64,000 nucleotides of DNA, taken from Aedes albopictus (taxonomy: Eukaryota; Arthropoda; Insecta; Diptera; Culicidae). Every line of letters begins with the position of its first letter. Position 1 is the first letter of the stretch. Of the stretch, positions 54,770 to 64,000 are shown in pieces. The stretch is taken from positions 343,160,505 through 343,224,504 of the forward strand of contig NC_085137.1 in assembly GCF_035046485.1 (NCBI RefSeq). The letters are read 5' to 3'. The translations under genes were made by a program, and so were the position numbers. The notes under the pieces are model-generated. The model did no database searches and was not told the origin of the DNA. It saw only the letters and a list, made by a program, of their open reading frames with translations.

Positions 54770-55860
54770 TCCGGACCGGTACCCCAGGAAGGGGCCAGAT
54801 ATGAAAATGCAACAAACCCATGCATGCGACCCATCAAACTACTGCATTTTCGATTATCTGATGAACGGGAAGTAGGAAAATGGTCTCAGACTATATCTGA
54901 ACCGGTAGTGTTTCGGAACCGGTTCCGGGTGTCCCGCCGGAAGTGGCCAAATATAAAAGTGAACCAAACACATGCATGCGACACATCAAACAGCGGCTTT
55001 TTCGATAACCTGATGAACGGTAAGCAGGAGAATAGTTTCAGACCATATCTGAACCGGTTGTGTTCCGGAATCGGTTCCAGGTGTCCCGCCGGAAGTGGCC
55101 AACTAAAAAAAGTGAACCAAACCCATGCATGCGACACATCAAAGAGCGGCTTTTTCGATAACCAAATGAACGGTAAGCAGTAACATAGTTTCAGCTCATA
55201 TCTGAACCGGTTGTATTCCGGAACCGGTTGCAGGTTTCCCTCCGGAGGTGGCCAATTAAAAAAGTGAACCAAACCCAGGCATGCGACACATCAAAGAGCC
55301 GCTTTTTCGATAACCAGATGAACGGTAAGCAGTAAGATAGTTTCAGTCCATATCTGAACCGATTGTGTTCCGGAACTGGTTCCAAGTGTCTTGCAGGAAG
55401 TGGCCAACTATAAAAGTGTACCAAACCCATGCATTCGACGCATCAAAGAGCGATTTTTTGATAACCAGATGAAGGGTACGCAGGACTATATCTGAACCGG
55501 TTGTGTTTCGGAACTGGTTCCAGGTGTCCCGCTGGAAGTGGCCAATTAAAAAAGTGAACCGAACCCTGACATGCGACACACCAAATAGCGGCTTTATCGA
55601 TAATCAGATTAACGGTAAGCAGGAAAATAGTTTCAGACCATATCTGAATCGCTAATATAGTAAACTGACGAAGTTGAAGGGGTGAATCCTGCTGAATACT
55701 TCTGATGATGACCGAAAAATAGTAGGTCGAAACGCTTAACGCTAAACAAGCTGTATATCACCGATAATCACCAATCAATCCTCTAAATAACATATCTGAA
55801 CCGGTTGTGTTCCGGAACCGTTTCCAGATGTCTAGCCGGAAGTGGCTAGTTTAAAAAGTG
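54770..55860 (-). repeat. 152-bp tandem satellite array (reverse orientation)
   Basis: About seven monomers, each with ATATCTGAACCGGTTGTG, GCCGGAAGTGGCCAA, and CATGCGACACATCAAA...GCGGCTTTTTCGATAA, spaced about 152 bp apart. Monomers are more diverged than in copy 1. An insertion sits at 55653-55787. The long open frame at 54698-55183 is a satellite translation. Confidence 0.88.
55653..55787. mobile_element. ~135-bp insertion inside a satellite monomer
   Basis: CATATCTGAAYCG occurs on both sides (left CATATCTGAATCG, right CATATCTGAACCG), as expected for a target duplication of about 13 bp. The insert contains GATGATGACCGAAAAATAG and GGTCGAAACGCTTAACG, words often seen at ends of dispersed mosquito repeats. 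Too short to classify; a truncated retroposon is likely. Confidence 0.5.
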
Positions 55861-56290
55861 AACCAAACCTATGCATGCGAAATATCAAATCATCAAAAAT
55901 GTTCGATAACCAGATGACCGGCAGCAGGAAAATAGTCTTTGACCAAGCTCTGACCACACCTAAGATTACCGGCAGTGTTGCAGAATCAGGATTAGATGCA
56001 TTGCTGAAATTACAACATAACAAAATCGATGCAAGCGATACATATGCGCAAAAGAACAAAATTTTGATAAAAATTCAAGCGATCTTGCAAATCACACCAT
56101 TTTCCTGACGCGTAATTATACAGTAGGATGAATCAACGTTGTATGGGAAAATTTTAATTTTATAGCACTTAAATTACTGCGCACAATTTTGATGCAACTG
56201 GTTGAGCAATCGCGCTCTGTAACACGGTTAAAATTATTATGGGAAATTTTACTTGCTTGCACTTTTTTTTGTTAAATTTTACATGAATCT
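55861..56290. other. AT-rich non-satellite part of composite copy 2
   Basis: No gene or clear repeat structure recognised. Confidence 0.4.
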
Positions 56291-56292
56291 TA

Positions 56293-56373
56293 TACTGCCG
56301 TTCCACACCCAATTGTCCCATGTTATATGGGAATCCCATATAACATGGGATAATCATGCGTAGAACGGCAGTA
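56293..56373. mobile_element. 81-bp TA-flanked palindromic MITE
   Basis: Ends TACTGCCGTTC and GAACGGCAGTA are inverted, with TA outside each (56291-56292, 56374-56375). The centre is a second palindrome, CCCATGTTATATGGG followed by its mirror. Confidence 0.7.
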
Positions 56374-56812
56374 TAACGGTATAACCAATGATAATAAAGT
56401 AAAGGCTAAACTATGCAGAAAAAAATTGCTGAAATGTCTTGATAATGTTCGGCATCCAGTGCTAGTGAAGGTGGTCAAGCAGTCAACTGAGAGGTTTAAT
56501 ATTTTTTGCAATTTCTCATCGTAATAGGCTGTTTTCCCTCACGCAAATCTGACAACAAAAGGCTTGCTTTCCCACACCAAATTAGCAGTGCGGTAATGGT
56601 TCATTACAGCACTGATTTGCGTTGCGTAATAAACCATTACAGCACTGTTTTCAGTTTTGATCAACTTCTTGATGCTTCTGGACGCAGGTTTACACATTTC
56701 TGACAACTACACAGCATAACCTGCTATGATCACACTTTCTTAAACATGAACATCAGTGTGGAGTTTGATGATAAAGTTTTGTTTAAAATTATCCTCAAAT
56801 CTTGCATCAAGT
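56374..56812. other. AT-rich spacer
   Basis: Contains two similar phrases, ATTACAGCACTGATTT and CATTACAGCACTGTTTTC (about 56603 and 56636). No gene recognised. Confidence 0.35.
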
Positions 56813-57028
56813 ACAGTAAAGACCTGATTTTGTCAGCCCCATTTTGCAAACAACTTTCTGCTCCCATTACCATAAGGTCACATTTTATGCAGTTTATTTA
56901 TTTTTATCATCAAACTACTGCTGAGATGAAGAACATAGAGGGATAAAAAGTATGAAAAACTGTTTCAGTCTTTGAAGAGAGTAAAAAATGTGTTCCGAAA
57001 AGAGGCGGACAAAATCGGGTCACTTATG
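56813..57028. mobile_element. Tc1-like MITE with GAYCTGATTTTGTC ends
   Basis: AAAGACCTGATTTTGTCAG on the left and GACAAAATCGGGTCACTT on the right are inverted, about 170 bp apart. The same end sequence appears at 14147-14160. Exact boundaries and target duplication are uncertain. Confidence 0.5.
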
Positions 57029-57033
57029 TTACC

Positions 57034-58304
57034 ACTGTTCAATTTATAAAACGGACAACTTGCTTGTGCGAAATCTTTTTTATTTTTCAATAAAATCATT
57101 GCCAGTTTTTTGCATAATTTTCTATAGCTATTCTCAATTGTAGGAAAAATATAACATTGAGCAAAATGTTCTTTATTGTGTAACTGTAGCGGTTTTCGTA
57201 AAACTTCAATAAAAACCCATTTCTCAAAATTCGACATATTTTTCCACATACTAAACATGCATATTTTCATGAAGTTTTTATTGTATTGGAATCTTATACT
57301 ATTCTACTAAAGGTAAAGCTCAATAGTTGGTTAGTAATAATGCTCCAAGCCAGCCTTCAGCTTGATAAAGTGAGTTGCCTTGTTTACAAAAACATCATTA
57401 AAAATATTTATTTAAGTTCTGTGATGCAATAGCATAACGGATTCGGCTAAAAATTTGTCCAGAGTAGTAGAATATTGTTTTCTGAATGATGCTAAAGAAA
57501 AAAAATACTTTAATTGCATTCTTCATAAAATAAATATTCCATAAAGATGGTCATTGTGAAAAAATTGCATTCTTTTTGCTCCATTGATGCAAATTTTCGA
57601 CTCTAGCGAACCCTGTTATTATTTAATTTCAACAAAGTTTATCCTATGTTATTATACACCTTATTTAATAACAATCGGATGAAAAAAAATTTATTTCCAA
57701 CATCAATGTTATGTAAAATTTGCATTAGGCTGCATTGTTATTTGGAAGAACCTTCAAAGAACGAAACTGTTTTGATTACTGTGCCTGTAATGGCACACAG
57801 TAACCAAACCAGCAATGCTATTAAGAAGCAGTTTTCTGCATTTGAAACCACATCATTCCTACTTTCGACTGGATGCATAAAAAATATGTTTATTGAATAT
57901 TTTCGTGTCCTTTTTACTTTACAATTGAATTTTAATCAAAAAATCGAATCTCACTTGAGACTTTAATATTTCAACAACTAATTTTTCAATTGAGTTTAAA
58001 CTTCACCAGAATGTTTATTACTCATGCTGCTGCAGCATGGCACATACTTATTTGATATTAAAAACGATATACCAGATGTGAACAGTAATTTTATATATAT
58101 TTTCAATTTTCAGGAATCGTAAAATCCACCTCATTTAACACCTGGCCGATTTTCTATGAATTAAAACTATTTTTATTCGACTCAAAAATCATTACTATAA
58201 TGAAAAATGATGTACTGAACAACTATGCAAGGGTGGTTAAATTTGAACTACGCGTCTTCTTTTTATAGCCTTGTAAAGTTGTCCGTTTTATAAATTGAAC
58301 AGTC
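57034..58304. mobile_element. 1.27-kb DNA element with perfect 28-bp terminal inverted repeats
   Basis: The left end starts ACTGTTCAATTTATAAAACG and the right end is its exact complement; identity covers 28 bases (57034-57061 and 58277-58304), after which the ends differ. The interior is AT-rich with one open frame of about 106 codons at 57646-57966 that shows no transposase motif. Its ends do not match any other element in the window. It is probably non-autonomous. Target duplication is not clear. Confidence 0.7.
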
Positions 58305-58550
58305 CTTAATATATGAAATTGCAAATAACGTTGTACGAAACTCGGTGCAGAACTCGATTTTTACAGCACTCATCGTAATTATCCAACTCGGCAAGCCTCG
58401 TTGGATAAATGTACGACTCGTGCTGTAAAAATCCTCATTCTGCACCTTGTTGTGTAAACTACTATTTCAGCTCTGCTTATACGTTTAACATAATACATAA
58501 CATAGGAATATGAGCCATCAATAAGTTTCCAAATTCGATTATGGCTTTAA

Positions 58551-58643
58551 CCCTTATGTGGCCGACAAGGTACCCGGGTACCCAGCACCCATTTAAAAAG
58601 CACGGTGTAGAAAAAAGCAAAAAGTTTGTCGGACACATAACGG
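58551..58643. mobile_element. 93-bp TTAA-flanked MITE (piggyBac-like)
   Basis: TTAA lies at 58547-58550 and 58644-58647. Ends CCCTTATGTGGCCGACAA and TTGTCGGACACATAACGG are imperfect inverted repeats. The centre has GGTACCCGGGTACC, a perfect palindrome. Confidence 0.75.
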
Positions 58644-59012
58644 TTAATAAGGTTGTTGCTTTTCTGAACAAGGCTTACACAAATTTCGATTTTCTCTTAA
58701 GTCAAGAGGGGTCCCCCCTTCGAAATTTTGGATCGGGATTCAACATTTTGAGGAAAGGCACAAATGAGTTAACCAATAAATTTTTAAATTTTAAGGTGAA
58801 GAGTCCTCCAGAAAATTTCTTACCAAACCCGGTGAGTTTATCGGTTTTGCTTAATTGTTTGAGTATTTTTTTTCATCAAGTACATTTATTATTTATCAAC
58901 TCCACCCCCTCATTGACGAACGAGCACTGTGACAAAAGAATTTGTTCCGTTGTAGATTATTTTCAGGATTCAGGAACACTTCGTCTTATGGCGACGGCAA
59001 TATCTTAGAGTA
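58644..59012. other. AT-rich DNA within composite copy 2
   Basis: An open frame (58541-59008 plus) runs through the MITE and this stretch but has no known motif. Nothing else recognised. Confidence 0.35.
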
Positions 59013-59066
59013 CATATTCGACGAGAAAGGCGCTATCACCACTAGGTGGATTAATCTGGGTTTTTT

Positions 59067-59309
59067 AATTTATAATTACAGAGTGGAAGATACAAAGTTC
59101 GTTCATTCTTAATGCTAATTTTACATTTAGTCGGTCCCTGGATTTCAATTCAAACTACGGGCAACAAATATTTAAACATGTTCTAAATTCTGTCCTAAAC
59201 ACGGCTCGGTTATTCCATCTCAACTCTCTTATTCCCTTCTTGAAAATAAACAAAGATTGTCCCTGCGCTGCCATTCAACTAATTTCGATAAAGTTAAACC
59301 CTAGGTAAA
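59067..59309. other. Spacer
   Basis: No gene or repeat recognised. Confidence 0.4.
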
Positions 59310-59674
59310 GTGAGGCATGCAAGATTCCCATAAAAGATTCTTTATGAAATTTCTGGAGGATTTTTTAAAAATTCTGAAGAATAATAATATACAAATACTT
59401 ATTAGGAAATTTAAGAATGAAGGAATGCTTGAAGAGATTTTCCAAAAACCTCCGGAAGAATTTTCAATGGATTATTTGGAGAAATGTCTGGAAAAAAAAT
59501 CGCTGGTTGTATTTCTGTAATATCCTCTGGAGATATTACTTTAGAAATACAAGATTTTTGGTGAAAATTCTGGAAGAAATTCCAGAACATGTTCTGAAGG
59601 AATCTTTGGAAAAATCTAAAGCAATCCCTGAAGTAAATTTCCGAATGAATCTTTGGAAGATTTTTTTTGAAACA
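59310..59674 (-). repeat. Short 12-bp-periodic repeat block
   Basis: A-rich, with GGAAGAAATTCCAGAAC and GAAGGAATCTTTGG-type words, in the style of 37716-39765. Confidence 0.5.
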
Positions 59675-59795
59675 GGGCCATAGCTGTAGAGGCGTGGGTA
59701 CCCAGCATAACCATGTCGGGGGTGACGGGTTCGGTTACCAGTCGTTCTAGGAACTTTTCGTAATGTAATTTTCCTTGACCTCATTGCACATTGGT
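59675..59795 (+). mobile_element. Head of a Feilai-like tRNA-derived SINE
   Basis: Starts GGGCCATAGCTGTAGAGG, has box B-like GGGTTCGGTTACC about 50 bases on, then AACTTTTCGTAATGTAATTTTC and TTGACCTCATTG. These are the same landmarks as the SINE at 26784-27056. The 3' half is missing. Confidence 0.7.
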
Positions 59796-59856
59796 CCACG
59801 AAACAGATTTACGAGGAAAGATGCATTCAGCGCCTTCAAATGATTTTCTAGATTAA

Positions 59857-61290
59857 TATGGTCTTCTACAAAGTTGTTCCTAAAAAGAAGGCCATCTTTT
59901 CAATATACATGAAAATAAGGGTGGTCCATATTTTCAAATAAATTGGTAACCAAACTTTTTTATTTGCAAGAATAACTATATACATTCTTCAAGATAGTTG
60001 TAGATCTATCAATTTCGAGCAAGTTTGCTGAAGACCTTTTTTATGTAGCTTTAAAATTGACCGATCTAGAGGTATTTTTCTGAATAAGCTTAGGGTGGTT
60101 CAAGAAAAACCGGCTTTCTGGCGTTATTTTTTTTTTATATTCGATTTTTCATCAAAGTCGCCCAAGATACACTTGTAGAGCATTTGAAGACGCGTCGTTT
60201 CGTGCGCTGAGATGGTCGTTATCTGTTTTGATTCAAAAGTTACAGGCATTTTTCCTTAAAAATCATAGTTTATTAAAAAGGTGTTATGACGGGTTGGGGC
60301 AAACATCAAAAATATCTTTTGCCCGCATTCAAAAGAAGAAATGATGTTATAAAACATATCAAAAAATTAGAGGGGTGTTATTTTTGTAACTCAAGTGAAA
60401 AGTACTTAAAAAGTGCCTATTTGTTTCTAGAAAACCATCAATATCTTTTGAACCGGATTACGCAGCAACATTCTTAGCGCACAAAATTGTGCGTTCTTTA
60501 AAGCTCTTAAAAAGGTGTTAAGACAACTTTGATGAGAAATTTGAAACAAAAAAGATAGAGCGTTTAAACTGTTTTGACAAAACTTGGAACATTTTCCCAT
60601 AGTTTCATAGGGTGATACTAGAACAAATCGTTTTATTGCTTTATCATTTTTGTTTCAAATTTCTCGTCAAAGTCGCCTAAGAACCACTTTTAGAGCTTCC
60701 AAAAACGCGCATTTTCGTGTGCTGAGAATGTTGCTACGTCATTCTGTTCAAAAGATATTGATGATTTTCTAGAAAAAATAGGCACTTTTAAAGTATTTTT
60801 TACTTGAGTTACAAAAATAACACCCCTCTATTTTTTTGATATGTTTTATAACAACATTTATTCTTTTGAATGCGGGCAAAAGATATTTTTTATGTTTGCC
60901 CCAACGCATAATAAACCCTTTTTAAAAAACTAAGATTTTTTAAGAAAAACGCCTGTAACTTTTGAACCAAAAGAGAAGTGTTTCTTGTGCGACTTTGATG
61001 AAAAATCGAAACTGAAAAAGTTAACGCCAGAAAACCAGTTTTTCTTGAACCACCCTTAGCTTATTCAGAAAAATACCTCTAGATCGGTCAATTTTGAAGC
61101 TACATAAAAAGTGTCTTCAGCAAACTTGCTCAAAATTGATAGATCACCAACTATCCTGAAGAATATATACAGTTATTCTTGCAAACAAAAAAGTTTGGTT
61201 ACCAGTTTCTTTGAAAATATGGTCCACCCTAATTTTCATGCACATTTAAAAAAGGGGCTTTTTATTAGGGACAACTTTGTAGAAGACCAT
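59857..61290. mobile_element. 1.4-kb foldback element, cut by LINE copy 3
   Basis: TATGGTCTTCTACAAAGTTG at the left mirrors CAACTTTGTAGAAGACCATA at the right end (61271-61291). The arms pair over about 600-650 bp (CTAGATCGGTCAATTTT, TTTGCCCGCATTCAAAAG, AAAAATAACACCCCTC). A short loop lies near 60550-60600. The LINE tail begins immediately after the right arm, so the true outer end lies beyond the LINE. The open frame at 60286-60477 is a piece of an arm. Confidence 0.8.
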
Positions 61291-64000
61291 ACATACATAC
61301 ATTTATTTGTTCCACATCATTAAGACAAGACATAATCAACAATAGTACGCCACAATACTCGGTTTGTGGCTGCCGCTCTCCATCCTCGGTCGCGCCCAAT
61401 GCTCGCCAAGTCACGCTCCACCTGGTCCGCCCATCGTGCTCTCTGCGCTCCACGCCTTCTTGTGCCAACCGGATCCGTTGCAAACACCAGCTTTGCAGGG
61501 TTGTTGTCCGGCATTCTTGCAACATGCCCTGCCCACCGTATCCTTCCGGCTTTGGCCACCTTCTGGATGCTGGGTTCGCCGTAGAGTGCAGCGAGCTCGT
61601 GGTTCATCCTTCTCCGCCACACACCGTTCTCCTGCACACCGCCGAAGATCGTTCTTAGCACGCGTCGCTCGAAAACTCCGAGTGCTTGTAGGTCCTCCTC
61701 GAGCATGGTCCATGTCTCGTGCCCGTAGAGGATTACCGGTCTAATTAACGTTTTGTACATGGTGCATTTGGTGCGTGGGTGAATCTTTTTCGACCGCAGT
61801 TCCTTCTGGAGCCCATAGTAGGCCCGACTTCCGCTGATGATGCGCCTCCGAATTTCACGGCTCACGTTGTTGTCAGCCGTCAGTAAGGATCCTAAGTAGA
61901 CGAATTCCTCCACCACCTCGAAAGTATCCCCGTCTATCGTAACATTACTACCCAGACGGATCCGGTCGTGTTCGGTTCCGCCTACCAGCATGTACTTTGT
62001 TTTTGAGGCATTCACCACCAGTCCGACCTTTGCTGCTTCGCGTTTCAGGCGGGTGTACAGTTCTGCCACCGTTCCAAATGTTCTAGCGATAATGTCCATG
62101 TCGTCCGCAAAGCACACAAATTGACCGGATTTTGTGAAAATCGTTCCCCGGCTGTTGAGCCCGGCTCGTCGCATCACACCTTCCAGCGCGATGTTGAAGA
62201 GTAGACATGAGAGTCCGTCACCTTGTCGCAGTCCCCGGCGAGATACGAATGAACTGGATAGTTCACCCGAAACCCTTACGCAGTTTTGCACACCGTCCAT
62301 CGTTGCTTTAATCAGTCTAGTCAGCTTCCCAGGAAAGCCGTTTTCGTCCATGATTCTCCATAGCTCTGCGCGGTCGATACTATCGTATGCCGCTTTGAAG
62401 TCGATGAACAGGTGGTGCGTTGGGACCTGGTATTCACGGCATTTCTGGAGGATTTGCCGTACGGTAAAGATCTGGTCCGTTGTCGACCGGCCGTCGATGA
62501 AGCCGGCTTGATAACTTCCCACGAACTCATTTGTTTTAGGTGACAGACGACGGAAGATGATCTGGGATAGCACTTTGTAGGCAGCATTCAAAATAGTGAT
62601 CGCCCTGAAGTTCTCACATTTCAAATGGTCGCCTTTCTTGTGAATGGGGCAGATTACCCCTTCCTTCCACTCCTCCGGTAGCTGTTCGGTTTCCCAGATC
62701 CTGACTATCAGCCGATGCAGACAGGTGGCCAACTTTTCTGGGCCCATCTTGATGAGTTCAGCTGCGATACCATCCTTACCAGCTGCTTTGTTGGTTTTGA
62801 GCTGGTGAATGGCATCCTTAACTTCCCTCAGCGTGGGAGTTGGTTCATTTCCGTCCTCCGCTGCATTGGCGTCGTCATTTCCTCCGTTGCCGTGGGCTCC
62901 CGTGCCTACGCTCTCCACGCCGTTCAGGTGCTGATCGAAGTGCTGCTTCCACCTTTCGATCACCTCACGTCCGTCCGTCAAGAGGCCTCCGTCTTTATCC
63001 CTGCATATTTCGGCTCGCGGCACGAAGCCGTTGCGGGATGCGTTGAGTTTCTGATAGAACTTCCGTGTTTCTTGGGAACGGCACAGCAGTTCCATTTCTT
63101 CACACTCCGCTTCTTCCAGGCGGCGCTTTTTCTCCCGAAAGAGGCGGGTCTGCTGTTTCCGCTTCTGTTTGTAACGTTCCACGTTCTGTCGAGTCCCTTG
63201 CTGCAGCATTACCGCCCTCGCTGCGTTCTTCTCCTCCAAAACCGTTCTGCACTCTTCGTCGAACCATTCGTTTCGTCGATTCCGTTCCACGTACCCGATG
63301 GTGCTCTCGGCTGCGTTGTTGATGGCTGCTTTCACTGTACTCCAGCAGTCCTCTAGAGGGGCCTCATCGAGCTCGCCCTCGTCTGGCAACGCGGCTTCGA
63401 GATTCTGCGCGTATGCTGAGGCGACATCCGGTTGCTTCAGTCGCTCTAGGTTGTACCGTGGCGGTCGCCGGTACCGTACATTGTTGATGACGGAGAGTTT
63501 TGGGCGCAGTTTGACCATCACCAGATAGTGATCGGAGTCGATGTTGGCGCCACGATAGGTCCTGACGTCGATAATGTCGGAGAAGTGCCGTCCGTCAATT
63601 AGAACGTGGTCGATTTGAGATTCCGTCTGCTGTGGTGATCTCCAGGTGTAACGATAAGGGAGGCTGTGTTGGAAAAAGGTGCTACGTATGGCCATATTTT
63701 TGGAGGCGGCGAAATCAATGAGTCGTAGGCCGTTTTCGTTCGTTTGCTGGTGGGCGCTAAACTTACCAATCGTCGGTCTGAATTCCTCCTCCTGGCCTAC
63801 CTGAGCGTTCAAATCTCCTATGATGATCTTGACGTCGTGGCTTGGGCAGCGGTCGTACTCGCGTTCGAGCTGCGCGTAAAATGCGTCCTTGTCATCATCA
63901 GTACTTCCGGAGTGTGGGCTGTGCACGTTTATTATGCTGAAGTTGAAGAATCGGCCCTTGATCCTCAACCTGCACATTCTTTCGTCGATCGGCCACCAAC
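61291..64000 (-). mobile_element. RTE-like LINE copy 3, continues past the window
   Basis: The 3' end has a (CATA)n simple-repeat tail (61291-61300 on plus) and a very short 3' UTR (about 20-30 bases after the stop), typical of RTE-clade LINEs. The coding region is open to the window edge. Same subfamily as 14178-17190 and the decayed copy at 1-2102. 5' end not in the window. Confidence 0.9.
61320..64000 (-). CDS. Endonuclease-reverse transcriptase of LINE copy 3 (N-terminus outside the window)
   Basis: At least 892 codons without a stop; the first ATG in view (63977) is internal because the frame stays open to the edge (WWPIDER precedes it). Residue numbers below count from that ATG. Endonuclease: INVHSPHSG, IIIGDLNAQVGQ (about 50-62), SQIDHVLIDGRHF (about 120) and DSDHYLVM (about 147). 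Linker: KKRRLEEAECEEMELL. RT: NKAAGKDGIAAELI, EEWKEGVICPIHKKGD, FRAITILNAAYKVLSQI, FIDFKAAYDSIDR (motif A, about 522), GLRQGDGLSCLLFNIALE (motif B) and FADDMDIIAR (catalytic, about 622). C-terminus: ENGVWRRRMNHEL and GRIRWAGHVARMPD. It acts by target-primed reverse transcription; no catalytic residue is visibly lost. It may still encode active enzyme. Confidence 0.92.
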   Translation of the reverse strand, partial: WWPIDERMCRLRIKGRFFNFSIINVHSPHSGSTDDDKDAFYAQLEREYDRCPSHDVKIIIGDLNAQVGQEEEFRPTIGKFSAHQQTNENGLRLIDFAASKNMAIRSTFFQHSLPYRYTWRSPQQTESQIDHVLIDGRHFSDIIDVRTYRGANIDSDHYLVMVKLRPKLSVINNVRYRRPPRYNLERLKQPDVASAYAQNLEAALPDEGELDEAPLEDCWSTVKAAINNAAESTIGYVERNRRNEWFDEECRTVLEEKNAARAVMLQQGTRQNVERYKQKRKQQTRLFREKKRRLEEAECEEMELLCRSQETRKFYQKLNASRNGFVPRAEICRDKDGGLLTDGREVIERWKQHFDQHLNGVESVGTGAHGNGGNDDANAAEDGNEPTPTLREVKDAIHQLKTNKAAGKDGIAAELIKMGPEKLATCLHRLIVRIWETEQLPEEWKEGVICPIHKKGDHLKCENFRAITILNAAYKVLSQIIFRRLSPKTNEFVGSYQAGFIDGRSTTDQIFTVRQILQKCREYQVPTHHLFIDFKAAYDSIDRAELWRIMDENGFPGKLTRLIKATMDGVQNCVRVSGELSSSFVSRRGLRQGDGLSCLLFNIALEGVMRRAGLNSRGTIFTKSGQFVCFADDMDIIARTFGTVAELYTRLKREAAKVGLVVNASKTKYMLVGGTEHDRIRLGSNVTIDGDTFEVVEEFVYLGSLLTADNNVSREIRRRIISGSRAYYGLQKELRSKKIHPRTKCTMYKTLIRPVILYGHETWTMLEEDLQALGVFERRVLRTIFGGVQENGVWRRRMNHELAALYGEPSIQKVAKAGRIRWAGHVARMPDNNPAKLVFATDPVGTRRRGAQRARWADQVERDLASIGRDRGWRAAATNRVLWRTIVDYVLS

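Larger units (their letters stand above)
54452..59066 (-). mobile_element. Composite repeat with 152-bp satellite (copy 2, inverted)
   Basis: The hairpin end GCCTTTCTCGTACACCAAGG continues TGTACCGAAAGGC (54458-54490), and the opposite end CGACGAGAAAGGCGCTATCA...CTAGGTGG, AATCTGGG lies at 59013-59066. Both are inverted relative to 27733-37706. From the hairpin inward, order and content match copy 1: ACAY/TGTR microsatellite, the segment with GATCGGTCCAGTCGTTCCGG, then the satellite array. The part between 55860 and 59010 does not match copy 1 and carries other MITEs, so only the ends and the satellite half are shared. Confidence 0.55.

Noticed and set aside
54698..55183. 161-codon open frame with repeated domains (FRNRFR..., HACDTS)
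   Set aside because: Produced by the 152-bp satellite; the phase change every 152 bases is not compatible with a conserved protein.

Overview
This 64 kb window looks like intergenic or intronic DNA from a culicine mosquito, most likely Aedes. That is an inference from the repeat content: Feilai-like tRNA-derived SINEs, RTE- and R1-type LINEs, many MITEs, and arthropod-type splice signals. No complete host gene was found. The only host coding evidence is one candidate 55-nt exon (2729-2783) with good splice sites on both sides, plus two isolated splice-donor-like sites. Nothing suggests a bacterial, organellar or viral sequence.

Layout, left to right. 1-2102: decayed RTE-like LINE on the minus strand with a MITE inside it. 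2103-6415: mostly unique AT-rich DNA with the candidate exon, a SINE remnant and a small TTAA-flanked MITE. 6416-7541: 1.1 kb foldback element flanked by TTAA. 7680-9623: degenerate 12-bp periodic DNA. 9624-11780: cluster of interspersed repeats and MITEs. 12100-12468: internally deleted LINE fragment. 12469-14177: unique host-like DNA. 14178-17190: second LINE copy, frameshifted. 17191-19240: host-like. 19640-23690: 4 kb of 12-bp periodic repeat between GC-rich blocks. 25359-25787: Tc1/mariner-type MITE. 26784-27056: Feilai-like SINE. 27733-37706: a composite repeat carrying a 152-bp tandem array. An R1-clade LINE is inserted in its ACAY microsatellite, and a tRNA-headed SINE is inserted in that LINE. 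37716-42961: more periodic repeat, small host-like patches and a hAT-type MITE. 43110-47206: an RTE LINE with a second LINE inserted in it. 47207-52305: a decayed R1 LINE hit by a 2.5 kb foldback and two MITEs. 52306-54450: host-like. 54452-59066: an inverted second copy of the composite repeat, with more MITEs. 59675-61290: SINE fragment and foldback. 61291-64000: an RTE-like LINE with a long uninterrupted ORF that runs off the right edge.

The main story is the order of insertions. Several target-site duplications can be read directly, and in four places the pre-insertion site can be deduced from a broken ORF or from a second, uninterrupted copy. The best example is three levels deep: composite repeat, then the R1 element in its ACAY microsatellite (12-bp duplication), then a 679-bp SINE in ORF2 (22-bp duplication). 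About 10 kb of the window is DNA with a weak 12-bp period built on GGAATTCCT-like words; I could not assign its origin.
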